The translations under genes were made by a program, and so were the position numbers. Below the pieces are notes generated by a model. The model was not told where the DNA came from. It saw only the letters and a list, made by a program, of their open reading frames with translations, and searched no databases. Shown piece by piece: positions 24,461 through 29,936 of a stretch of 37,141 nucleotides of DNA. Source of the stretch: Lysobacter sp. (GTDB lineage Bacteria; Pseudomonadota; Gammaproteobacteria; Xanthomonadales; Xanthomonadaceae); assembly GCA_030151365.1 (NCBI GenBank), contig JASLDW010000076.1:1-37141 (forward strand), read 5' to 3'. Positions within the stretch are counted from its first letter, which is position 1. The number at the start of each line of letters is the position of its first letter.

Positions 24461-24783
24461 CGCGTCACCGCCAGCACGATGACTGCTACCAGCACGAACG
24501 CGAGGATCGCGAGGAATGAAGTTAAGTGGCTCCATTGCGCCGGCGGATCGGTGCATTCCGGGCATGCGATGAAAGCACTACCACTGCGCGGAGACGCAGC
24601 GTTTCCGTTCACATCGACATAACCGCGATCTCTGCATGTGCCGCACTTCGGAGCGATGGCGGAAAGAACATTTCGCCCGCAACCAGGGCATTCCTCGACG
24701 TCGAACGTGACGGGATTCACCGCATAACCGAAGCCATTGCAAACTGGGCAAAACGCGCGCGGGCGCGAAGGATGATCGGTCAT
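24457..24783 (-). CDS. Zinc-ribbon protein with C-terminal membrane segment (108 aa)
   Basis: Three CxxC pairs and one single pair, FCPVCNGFG, CPGCGRN, CGTCRDRG and CPECTD, form a DnaJ-type double zinc finger (residues 12-80). A C-terminal membrane segment follows (LTSFLAILAFVLVAVIVLAV). ATGA overlaps on both sides. It may be a membrane-anchored chaperone-like or redox protein. The role in the phage is not clear. Confidence 0.65.
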   Translation of the reverse strand: MTDHPSRPRAFCPVCNGFGYAVNPVTFDVEECPGCGRNVLSAIAPKCGTCRDRGYVDVNGNAASPRSGSAFIACPECTDPPAQWSHLTSFLAILAFVLVAVIVLAVTR

Positions 24784-25511
24784 GGCTGCTCCCCCACCCT
24801 CTGCCCGGCGTAATGCGCCGCAAGCTCCGCTTCAGCCTGCGCGCGCTCTTCCGGCGCGGTGATCCTGGTGGTCCCGCGAATAACGGGCCCAATCGGACCT
24901 ACGTCATCGAGGATCGTCCTGATCGTGCTCAGGTGCTGGCTCGCCATTTCCGGTGACGCGGGTTTCGCTGATGTCGGCCCGTCGCACTCAAGCTCAGCAG
25001 ACTCCTCCGGAAGCGGATTGCCGCGCATCACGTGCTCGCGTGCCAGCTCGTAGGCGTCGCGCAGCATGCGGTCAGCGACATCGCTGCTCGCCTGCCGGTA
25101 GCGGTAGCCGTCGATGCTGGCCCACACCAGCCGCGTGAACGGCGTCGCCTCGCCCTGACGGATGCGGTAGCGCACCTCGGCCAAGCCGGGGATGCCGATG
25201 CACATCGCCCGGAACCGCGGCGCGCTCGGCGGGAACTCCGCGCCTTCGGCGAGGCATGCACGCAGTCCTGCGGCGATCTGCTTGAGCGTGATGCCGACGA
25301 GGCACGACGCCCAGGTTTCCGCGGTGATGCCGGCGGCGTGATCGCCGTTTTGCGAGGCCCAGGCGTGGCCGTACATCGCCAGCATCCGCCGCCAGAAGCC
25401 GTCGAGGATCGTTGCGCTCGGCTTGGCTGCGAGCTGCGTCTGCGCCACGGCTGGCGCGTGATGGTCAGCGATCGGCAAGGCCGACTCGGCGAGGTTCGCT
25501 GCGTGCTGCAT
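24780..25511 (-). CDS. Putative helicase loader, lambda P-like (243 aa)
   Basis: Starting at ATG 25511, which lies within the end of the upstream replication gene (47-base overlap), the protein has a disordered alanine-rich first 30 residues and then a helical region resembling phage P-type loaders: FWRRMLAMYGHAWASQNG, TWASCLVGITLKQIAAGLRAC, FPPSAPRFRAMC. In lambda, P brings host DnaB helicase to the initiator O at the origin. The gene follows the initiator as P follows O. Family assignment is moderate. Confidence 0.65.
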   Translation of the reverse strand: MQHAANLAESALPIADHHAPAVAQTQLAAKPSATILDGFWRRMLAMYGHAWASQNGDHAAGITAETWASCLVGITLKQIAAGLRACLAEGAEFPPSAPRFRAMCIGIPGLAEVRYRIRQGEATPFTRLVWASIDGYRYRQASSDVADRMLRDAYELAREHVMRGNPLPEESAELECDGPTSAKPASPEMASQHLSTIRTILDDVGPIGPVIRGTTRITAPEERAQAEAELAAHYAGQRVGEQP

Positions 25512-26283
25512 GGGGTGCGGCTCCGGGGTGCGGGGTGCGGTTGCGGGATTCCTCGAGGCGACCTCGAGCGGTGGCGATGGCCCAGGTGAAGACCTTGGCG
25601 ACCGGTGGTGATCGGGCGATGCCTTCGCGGACGGTGTCGGCGAGGTTGGTGCTGGTGATGCCTTCGCGGATCGCTGCGACGAGGTCGGGGTGCGAGGGGT
25701 TGAGCTGGTTCGGTGGACAGCCGGCGTCACGCATCGCTCGGCACGCACGCCCGGCGTCGGTGGCCATCGGGGTCGGTGGCGGCGGCTCGCCAGGAAAATC
25801 GGCGTGCGTGCTGTTGCTTCTGGAGTCTGGAGTCTGGAGTCTGGCTAGTGGCTTATGGCTAGGTTCACGACTACAGGTTGACGTTTCGTTCAACGATTCG
25901 TTAGACGAATCGTTTTTTGTTTCTGAACGATTCGTGGTCTGTTCGTTGCCATTTCGTGCACGTCGTTTTGCCTCGCGATCCTCCGCGATCCGGCGGTTCG
26001 TTTCCGCCTGAGCCCCTGCCCTTGCGAGCTCTTCGTCGGCCCGCTTGTTGCGCCAGCCCTCTGCGTCAGCGATGAAGAACTCGTCGAGGATGGTGTCCAC
26101 CGCCTCGCGCTCATCGCGGCTGCGGGCCATGACCAGGCGGTAGATCGCCTTGCGTTCGGCAGGCAAGGGCTTCTCGTCGCGGTAGTAGATGCGCAACAAG
26201 CGGCTGTACACGCCGTCCTCGAGGATCGACAGATGGGCGGTCGCGGCTGCGTAGTCGCCGATGTGGTGCTTGTAGAAGTTCAT
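25465..26283 (-). CDS. Replication initiator, YdaU/DUF1376 type (272 aa)
   Basis: Residues 1 to about 90 are a DUF1376 domain (MNFYKHHIGDYAAATAHLSI, LLRIYYRDEKPLP, VDTILDEFF), common in phage initiator proteins that occupy the O position. A charged coil follows, then an Asn/Ser/Thr-rich linker (about 118-165) whose DNA carries iteron-like repeats, and a C-terminal helical domain (DAGCPPNQLNPSHPDLVAAI ... VAKVFTWAIATARGR). ATG 26283 overlaps the previous stop as ATGA. It is the probable origin-binding protein. Confidence 0.75.
   Translation of the reverse strand: MNFYKHHIGDYAAATAHLSILEDGVYSRLLRIYYRDEKPLPAERKAIYRLVMARSRDEREAVDTILDEFFIADAEGWRNKRADEELARAGAQAETNRRIAEDREAKRRARNGNEQTTNRSETKNDSSNESLNETSTCSREPSHKPLARLQTPDSRSNSTHADFPGEPPPPTPMATDAGRACRAMRDAGCPPNQLNPSHPDLVAAIREGITSTNLADTVREGIARSPPVAKVFTWAIATARGRLEESRNRTPHPGAAPHAARSEPRRVGLADR
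25819..25935. other. Candidate replication origin inside the initiator gene
   Basis: The decamer AACGATTCGT occurs at 25892-25901 and 25926-25935, with its reverse complement at 25905-25914; the first two form a 10-bp inverted repeat with a 3-base loop followed by a T-run. Nearby (25819-25844) are three and a half tandem copies of TCTGGAG. The segment is AT-richer than its surroundings and encodes the low-complexity linker of the initiator, which is where lambda and its relatives keep the O-binding iterons. Confidence 0.5.
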
Positions 26284-26849
26284 GTCGTGAGCCTGCGATG
26301 CAAACGCTCGACGCGTGAGGCATTGCGCACCGTGATGTGAGTCTTTCCGAACGGAAGTCCCTTGCCGACGAAGCCCAGTTCGTGGGCAATGAACTTGACG
26401 AGGTAGCCTTCCTCGCGGAGGTTGGCGATCAGTCGCCACGTCTTCGCCGCGGGGATCAAGGCACTGTCGGATGCCTGGGCCAATCCGACCAGCATGATGC
26501 GTCGCTGCGTTTCGATCCGGACGTGCGTCTTTTCGCCGTGATCGATGGCCTGCAACGAGGAGCGCGGGACGCCGGACGCCGCCGCGATTGCACGCAGCCC
26601 TACCCCCTGCTTCCGGAGCTTGAGGATGTGCTGCCGGACGCGGTGCGCCGACACGAGGGTGTTCACCACTTCGCCAAGCCGGTGACGCGCGCGTAGCTCG
26701 CGCATGTAGGCCGTGTTGCCTTCCGTGCAGTCCTCGCAGCGACAGCCAGCGAGATAGCGGATGCGGTCGCCGTGGTTCCACTTCTCCGGATTGGCGTTTC
26801 TCCGGGCGCGCATCGTCTCGATGCCCTTGGCTGAGCGCGCGTAGGTCAT
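26280..26849 (-). CDS. HTH protein with N-terminal Cys motif (189 aa)
   Basis: The N-terminus has RIRYLAGCRCEDCTEGNTAY, a cysteine motif found in many phage HTH proteins. A helix-turn-helix follows (KQGVGLRAIAAASGVPRSSL, residues 85-105), and the rest is helical and basic. ATG 26849 overlaps the previous stop as ATGA. It lies between the CII-like gene and the initiator. A DNA-binding regulator is likely; its target is unknown. Confidence 0.65.
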   Translation of the reverse strand: MTYARSAKGIETMRARRNANPEKWNHGDRIRYLAGCRCEDCTEGNTAYMRELRARHRLGEVVNTLVSAHRVRQHILKLRKQGVGLRAIAAASGVPRSSLQAIDHGEKTHVRIETQRRIMLVGLAQASDSALIPAAKTWRLIANLREEGYLVKFIAHELGFVGKGLPFGKTHITVRNASRVERLHRRLTT

Positions 26850-27085
26850 GCCGCCACCCGCCACTGCGTCTTGTAGCTGCCGTAGTGGTCGCGCACGATC
26901 GCCGCGGCCTCGATCTGGCCGTCACGTCGCGCGCAGGTGATCAGCGAGGACATGGCGCGTTGCCAGCCGATGCTCGGCTCGTCGGTCGGGCACTCGGTCC
27001 GGAAGTCTTCCGCGGCGATCAGGCGGCCACGGTTGTGTTCCAGCCAGTGGGAGAAACGATCTTGTAGGGATGGGGGGGCGTTCAT
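26846..27085 (-). CDS. Small protein of the replication operon (79 aa)
   Basis: From ATG 27085 (ATGA overlap) it reads MNAPPSLQDRFSHWLEHNRG and ends SYKTQWRVAA. It is helical and looks like a compact winged-helix or regulator (GWQRAMSSLITCARRDGQIE). Family not recognised. Confidence 0.55.
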   Translation of the reverse strand: MNAPPSLQDRFSHWLEHNRGRLIAAEDFRTECPTDEPSIGWQRAMSSLITCARRDGQIEAAAIVRDHYGSYKTQWRVAA

Positions 27086-27492
27086 GCGGCCAACCTCCCC
27101 CGCACCAGCGACTCGAGATAGGCGATCTTTCCGGCCTGCTCGGTGATGAGGTCGCGCTGCGCCCGTTCGCGTCGTTCTGCTTCGGTTTCCAGCATCACCA
27201 GGCCGTGCCCGTACTGGTTCGCCAGCCAGGCGAGCGGGATCAGGTTCTGACCACGCTCCATCGTCTTGCGCATGTCGTCCACCTGCCACGGAGCCGAGCC
27301 CGTGCGCCGGCGAGACAGCAGGCCCGGGTCAATCCCAAGGGCGCGCGAGGCGTCCTTGTCGCTCTCGAACCCGCATAGGGCCAGCGACAAATCCATTGCG
27401 CCGCGGAAATTCGGCTGCGAAACGATCACCTCGCGCTCGAGCGGATAGGCATCCATCCGGAACGTAAGGGCGGGTTGGTCAATTGCAGTCAT
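27082..27492 (-). CDS. Putative CII-like transcription activator (136 aa)
   Basis: A helix-turn-helix is visible at about residues 45-65 (DKDASRALGIDPGLLSRRRT), in the style of lambda CII (KTAEAVGVDKSQISR). A helical core follows and a C-terminal coiled coil (EAERRERAQRDLITEQAGKI) could mediate oligomerisation. The gene is the second of the leftward operon after the Cro-like gene, the lambda cII place, and a CII-type direct repeat lies just ahead of its start. ATG 27492 has no clear ribosome site. The HTH is sure; CII function is inferred. Confidence 0.6.
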   Translation of the reverse strand: MTAIDQPALTFRMDAYPLEREVIVSQPNFRGAMDLSLALCGFESDKDASRALGIDPGLLSRRRTGSAPWQVDDMRKTMERGQNLIPLAWLANQYGHGLVMLETEAERRERAQRDLITEQAGKIAYLESLVRGRLAA

Positions 27493-27497
27493 GAGGT

Positions 27498-27532
27498 TTG
27501 ACTCGCGTTGACTGTCCCTCGTCGGGACAAAT
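27498..27532 (+). promoter_or_regulatory. Candidate CII-dependent PRE-like promoter
   Basis: TTGACT occurs at 27498-27503 and 27508-27513, a direct repeat with 10-bp period like the TTGC-N6-TTGC site of lambda CII. A weak -10 (ACAAAT, 27527-27532) starts 19 bases after the second repeat, the spacing seen at CII promoters. It points rightward, antisense to the Cro-like gene and toward the repressor gene. Confidence 0.45.
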
Positions 27533-27564
27533 GAAAGGCCCGACCCCTCGCGGAGCCGAGCCTT
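27513..27564 (-). terminator. Two hairpins between the Cro-like and CII-like genes
   Basis: The first hairpin pairs 27552-27564 with 27535-27547 (13 bp with three G-T pairs, loop of 4) and is followed by TCATTTG on the minus strand. The second pairs 27523-27528 with 27513-27518 (TGTCCC/GGGACA). The first could be a weak terminator like lambda tR1. The U-run is poor, so attenuation is possible rather than full stop. Confidence 0.45.
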
Positions 27565-27568
27565 GGAA

Positions 27569-27829
27569 TCAGGTTGCGTTGCAGTTAGCCCCGGGAATGC
27601 CGTGGGCTGCGCCCGGATCAGGTGTGGCGATCGGCTCGATCCACACCAGCACCTTCATATCGAGGGTTGGGTCGGCGTCAGCCATGCGTTTGGCGAGGTC
27701 ACGCCCCACCCCTCGACTGCCATTGCAGACCCCGGCGATCGTGCTGTAGGGGATCCCGAGCTTCTTGGAGACGCCAACTGCGCCACCGTTCTGGTCGGAG
27801 TATTGGTTCCAGTATTCCCTGGGGGTCAT
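27569..27829 (-). CDS. Cro-like DNA-binding protein (86 aa)
   Basis: The protein is the first gene of the leftward operon and is divergent from the repressor gene. A helix-turn-helix is visible (GGAVGVSKKLGIPYSTIAGVCNG, residues about 17-40) in the YdaS/Cro style. The C-terminus ends in proline- and asparagine-rich sequence. ATG 27829 is preferred over TTG 27835. The promoter predicted at 27859-27887 would give a leader of about 25 bases with no good ribosome site. Confidence 0.7.
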   Translation of the reverse strand: MTPREYWNQYSDQNGGAVGVSKKLGIPYSTIAGVCNGSRGVGRDLAKRMADADPTLDMKVLVWIEPIATPDPGAAHGIPGANCNAT

Positions 27830-27834
27830 TTTCA

Positions 27835-27853
27835 ACTACTCGAATCGCGTAGT
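27835..27853. promoter_or_regulatory. Operator-like site OL1
   Basis: ACTACTCGAATCGCGTAGT is a near-perfect dyad of 19 bp. It belongs to a set of five related sites (also 27859, 28600, 28621, 28646). It covers the predicted start point of the leftward promoter. Confidence 0.6.
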
Positions 27854-27858
27854 TACGA

Positions 27859-27877
27859 ACTATGCACTTCGCGCAAC
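27859..27877. promoter_or_regulatory. Operator-like site OL2
   Basis: ACTATGCACTTCGCGCAAC is the second site of the divergent region, 24 bp from OL1. It overlaps the predicted -10 and spacer of the leftward promoter, as expected for a repressor site. Confidence 0.55.
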
Positions 27878-27887
27878 CACTACGCAA
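27859..27887 (-). promoter_or_regulatory. Leftward early promoter (PR-like, for the Cro-like gene)
   Basis: On the minus strand, -35 TTGCGT (27882-27887) and -10 CATAGT (27859-27864) are separated by 17 bases. Transcription would start near 27852 and run into the Cro-like, CII-like and replication genes. Operator-like sites overlap the -10 and the start point. Confidence 0.55.
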
Positions 27888-27915
27888 GCCCCCCGCCTAG
27901 GCTCTGTCGCAATCT

Positions 27916-28242
27916 ATGAGCCAGTTCTCCAACAACATCACCGCCCGGCGCGAGCAGTTAGGGCTAACCGTCCCGCAGGTTCACCAAGAAATGAACCGCC
28001 GCGGCTTCCCTGTCGCTTTTTCAACCGTCGCCGGCTGGTTTAATGGAAGCCGTGGGGAGCGATGGAAAGTGGACGAATTGCGCGCGTTGTTGGACATTCT
28101 TCAAACCGAACTGGCAACAATCTCGGCTGGTGAAATTGAAATCGTCGAGGGGGCTGTTCGAACTGTGATTGCACGCGAAGTTGCGCAGCTATCACCAGCC
28201 CAGCAAGAGGCCGTTTTGGCTTTGATACGAAGCATGAAATAA
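27916..28242 (+). CDS. CI-like repressor, short form (108 aa)
   Basis: This is the candidate prophage repressor, divergent from the Cro-like gene. The N-terminal region (ITARREQLGLTVPQVHQEMN ... FSTVAGWFNGSRGERWKVDEL) is an XRE-type helix-turn-helix. The C-terminal 45 residues are helical and there is no LexA/CI-type peptidase domain (no Ser-Lys autocleavage module fits in 108 residues). No ribosome site precedes the ATG, so translation may be leaderless, as for lambda cI from PRM. How the phage is induced is therefore unclear. Confidence 0.7.
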   Translation: MSQFSNNITARREQLGLTVPQVHQEMNRRGFPVAFSTVAGWFNGSRGERWKVDELRALLDILQTELATISAGEIEIVEGAVRTVIAREVAQLSPAQQEAVLALIRSMK

Positions 28243-28251
28243 AGGATTTCT

Positions 28252-28518
28252 ATGGGCCCGATGAGCGACGCAGAATTTGGCCTTTTCCTGGCAATTGGAC
28301 TCGCCCCGATAGCATTGGTTTGTTATGCGGCGCGCAAGCCTGTCACTTTGCTCGCCGACATAAAGAAATCTCCGTTCGGCCACTTGTACGCCCTCGCCGT
28401 CTGTGGTTCATGGTCGGCCTGGATGCTTGGTGCGCTATTTGGATGGCAACATTGGGGGTGGGCTCTCGTCACATTTTTTGCCCTTGGATTTATGGGATTT
28501 TTCCTTAGGTTTCGGTAA
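28252..28518 (+). CDS. Membrane protein co-transcribed with the repressor (88 aa)
   Basis: Two or three membrane segments are visible: FGLFLAIGLAPIALVCYAA (residues 9-27), ALAVCGSWSAWMLGALFGW (47-65) and ALVTFFALGFMGFFL (70-85). An AAGGA lies 7 bases before the ATG. It starts 9 bases after the repressor stop and is thus likely expressed in the lysogen. Superinfection exclusion or another lysogen trait is an inference from position and topology only. Confidence 0.65.
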   Translation: MGPMSDAEFGLFLAIGLAPIALVCYAARKPVTLLADIKKSPFGHLYALAVCGSWSAWMLGALFGWQHWGWALVTFFALGFMGFFLRFR

Positions 28519-28583
28519 CCGCAGGCGCTGTTAGGCACGCCTCAACCCCTTATCCAAGCACAGGGTTGTCTGCCCCGAAACCT
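28507..28583. other. Nested inverted repeats, possible structured RNA
   Basis: A perfect 9-bp outer pair (28507-28515 with 28575-28583) encloses two smaller hairpins, AGGCG/CGCCT (28523-28527 with 28538-28542) and CAACCC/GGGTTG (28543-28548 with 28563-28568). Together they could make a three-way junction. It lies at the end of the repressor operon and before the early promoter. No T-run follows, so it is not a normal terminator. Confidence 0.4.
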
Positions 28584-28599
28584 GAACGTAAAATAAACA

Positions 28600-28618
28600 A
28601 CTATGCGGTTCGCGTAAA
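28600..28618. promoter_or_regulatory. Operator-like site OR1
   Basis: ACTATGCGGTTCGCGTAAA matches OL2 at 14 of 19 positions. It is upstream of the rightward early promoter, 21 bp from the next site. Confidence 0.55.
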
Positions 28619-28620
28619 TC

Positions 28621-28639
28621 GCTACGCATTTCGCATTGA
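28621..28639. promoter_or_regulatory. Operator-like site OR2
   Basis: GCTACGCATTTCGCATTGA shares the CTA-Y-centre-TTCGC pattern of the set. It overlaps the -35 of the rightward early promoter. Confidence 0.5.
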
Positions 28640-28664
28640 CTCGTAACTACTCGTTTCGCATACT
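28636..28664 (+). promoter_or_regulatory. Rightward early promoter
   Basis: -35 TTGACT (28636-28641) and -10 CATACT (28659-28664) are separated by 17 bases, a good sigma-70 promoter. The start would be near 28671, giving a leader of about 24 bases to the gene at 28695. Operator-like sites cover both hexamers, so it should be off in the lysogen. Confidence 0.75.
28646..28664. promoter_or_regulatory. Operator-like site OR3
   Basis: ACTACTCGTTTCGCATACT matches OL1 at its first eight bases and at the TCGC core. It covers the -10 of the rightward promoter, 25 bp from OR2. Confidence 0.55.
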
Positions 28665-28694
28665 CTCTCCCGAAGGCAACGGAAGGAGACGGAA

Positions 28695-28919
28695 ATGGCG
28701 GCTCGAACCACGCGATACCACGCCCTGGACACCCGAAGCACCCGCGAGCGCGCATTCGACAAGCTGTTCGCGACCGAGCACAGCGACTTCAAGGGAGTGC
28801 TGGCCGATGGAACCCGAACAGTCATGCACTGGGCTAAGTACGGCCACGGCCTCGCGACCCTCGCCACCATCAGCGCTGCGGAATTGACGGAGCGCACCGG
28901 AATGGCGGTGCCGGCATGA
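28695..28919 (+). CDS. First early protein (74 aa)
   Basis: The ATG follows AAGGAG by 7 bases, about 24 bases after the predicted transcription start. The protein is basic at the N-terminus (MAARTTRYHALDTRSTRERA) and ends with a helical LATISAAELTERTGMAVPA. No family recognised. First genes of phage early operons often act on the host, but nothing here shows how. Confidence 0.65.
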   Translation: MAARTTRYHALDTRSTRERAFDKLFATEHSDFKGVLADGTRTVMHWAKYGHGLATLATISAAELTERTGMAVPA

Positions 28920-29221
28920 GCGCCCTGCCCCGCTTCCCGCACCCGGCGGACATGCCGGCAATCTACGGCCCCGATCCGCAATGCGAGCCGCTGGATGGCT
29001 ACGGCGAGGACGACGCGGAAGGCGACATTGCCTCCGAACTGATCGCCGCCGACGAAGTTGGCGAGCTGGTCTCGGACGTGCGCCGCAGTGGTGCGCTGCT
29101 CGAATGGATCGCCAGCCATGTCGATCTGCCGAAGCGCCATCTTGAAACCTTCCGCATCCTGGATCGCCGCGTTCGCAGCATCGACCGCCGCGTGGACGAA
29201 CTGTGCGAGGCGAACGCATGA
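28916..29221 (+). CDS. Acidic early protein (101 aa)
   Basis: It overlaps the previous gene as ATGA. The centre is strongly acidic (DGYGEDDAEGDIASELIAAD); the C-terminal half is helical and basic (RILDRRVRSIDRRVDELCEA), likely a coiled coil. Function unknown. Confidence 0.6.
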   Translation: MSALPRFPHPADMPAIYGPDPQCEPLDGYGEDDAEGDIASELIAADEVGELVSDVRRSGALLEWIASHVDLPKRHLETFRILDRRVRSIDRRVDELCEANA

Positions 29222-29475
29222 GCGCGGTGGACGTGTTGGCGGTGATGGAAGCGGACGCATCGCACGCCGAGGCTTACAGGATCGCGCACGGCTTGATCGA
29301 CTCATCGCCAGCAGCAATGGCCTTGGAATCAAGCGAAGCCCGCGCCGCCGTGGCCGAGTTGATCGAGGCTGCGACGAAATATCGCCGTAGCAGGTCGGAT
29401 TTTGTAATCGACACTCATGGAACCGAAGAGCGTTTCGACGCCGCCCTCGCCCGCTGCAAAGGCGGTGTCGCGTGA
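29218..29475 (+). CDS. Early protein of unknown function (85 aa)
   Basis: Starting at ATG 29218 (ATGA overlap) the protein is helical (MSAVDVLAVMEADASHAEAY) with a basic middle (TKYRRSRSDF). No recognised domain; belongs to the coupled early operon. Confidence 0.55.
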   Translation: MSAVDVLAVMEADASHAEAYRIAHGLIDSSPAAMALESSEARAAVAELIEAATKYRRSRSDFVIDTHGTEERFDAALARCKGGVA

Positions 29476-29645
29476 TCGCCGTCTGCCCGCGCTGCACCAC
29501 CGAACTTCGCAACGGCGAATGCCCGATGTGCATTCCCTACCTCAGCGACAAGCGTTACGCCGCCGGTGTCGATGTTGCGCCCGAAGACCTGGACGAAGCC
29601 GAGCGCGTCGTGTTCGAGCGCATGCGCGACAGGAGCCGCGCATGA
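29472..29645 (+). CDS. Small zinc-ribbon protein (57 aa)
   Basis: This small frame starts at GTG 29472 (GTGA overlap with the previous stop) and ends at TGA 29643-29645, overlapping the next ATG. It begins VIAVCPRCTTELRNGECPMC, two CxxC pairs that form a zinc ribbon, and continues as an acidic helix. Tight overlaps on both sides support it as a real gene. Function unknown. Confidence 0.6.
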   Translation: MIAVCPRCTTELRNGECPMCIPYLSDKRYAAGVDVAPEDLDEAERVVFERMRDRSRA

Positions 29646-29839
29646 TCCGCCGCGACCCGCGCAACGACGAACGCATCGCGGCATATCACCAACGCGTCGC
29701 GATGGACGAAACGTTCGATCCCTGCGAGCTCAAGCGCCGCTACATGCGTGGCCTCGCGATCCAGCGTGATTTGAATCGCTCGATGCGACCGAAGCCTTCC
29801 GCAGCTGTGATCCCGATCAGGCGGGCGCAGCGCAAGTAA
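29642..29839 (+). CDS. Small basic early protein (65 aa)
   Basis: It starts at ATG 29642 (ATGA overlap). The protein is arginine-rich and helical (MIRRDPRNDERIAAYHQRVA ... RYMRGLAIQRDLNRSMRPK). It closes the first early gene block; a 97-base gap with small imperfect hairpins follows. Function unknown. Confidence 0.55.
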   Translation: MIRRDPRNDERIAAYHQRVAMDETFDPCELKRRYMRGLAIQRDLNRSMRPKPSAAVIPIRRAQRK

Positions 29840-29936
29840 CGCGCGCTCCCCTCGCGCGATCGGTCGCCACGACTCCCCACGTGTGCGACGCGGGAACCGT
29901 AACCCGCACCTCTCGCGACCAACCATTGAGGATCGG

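Noticed and set aside
28530..28536. GTTAGGC, the core of integron attC sites
   Set aside because: No matching complementary core (GCCTAAC type) lies at a suitable distance, and there is no integron integrase or cassette nearby.
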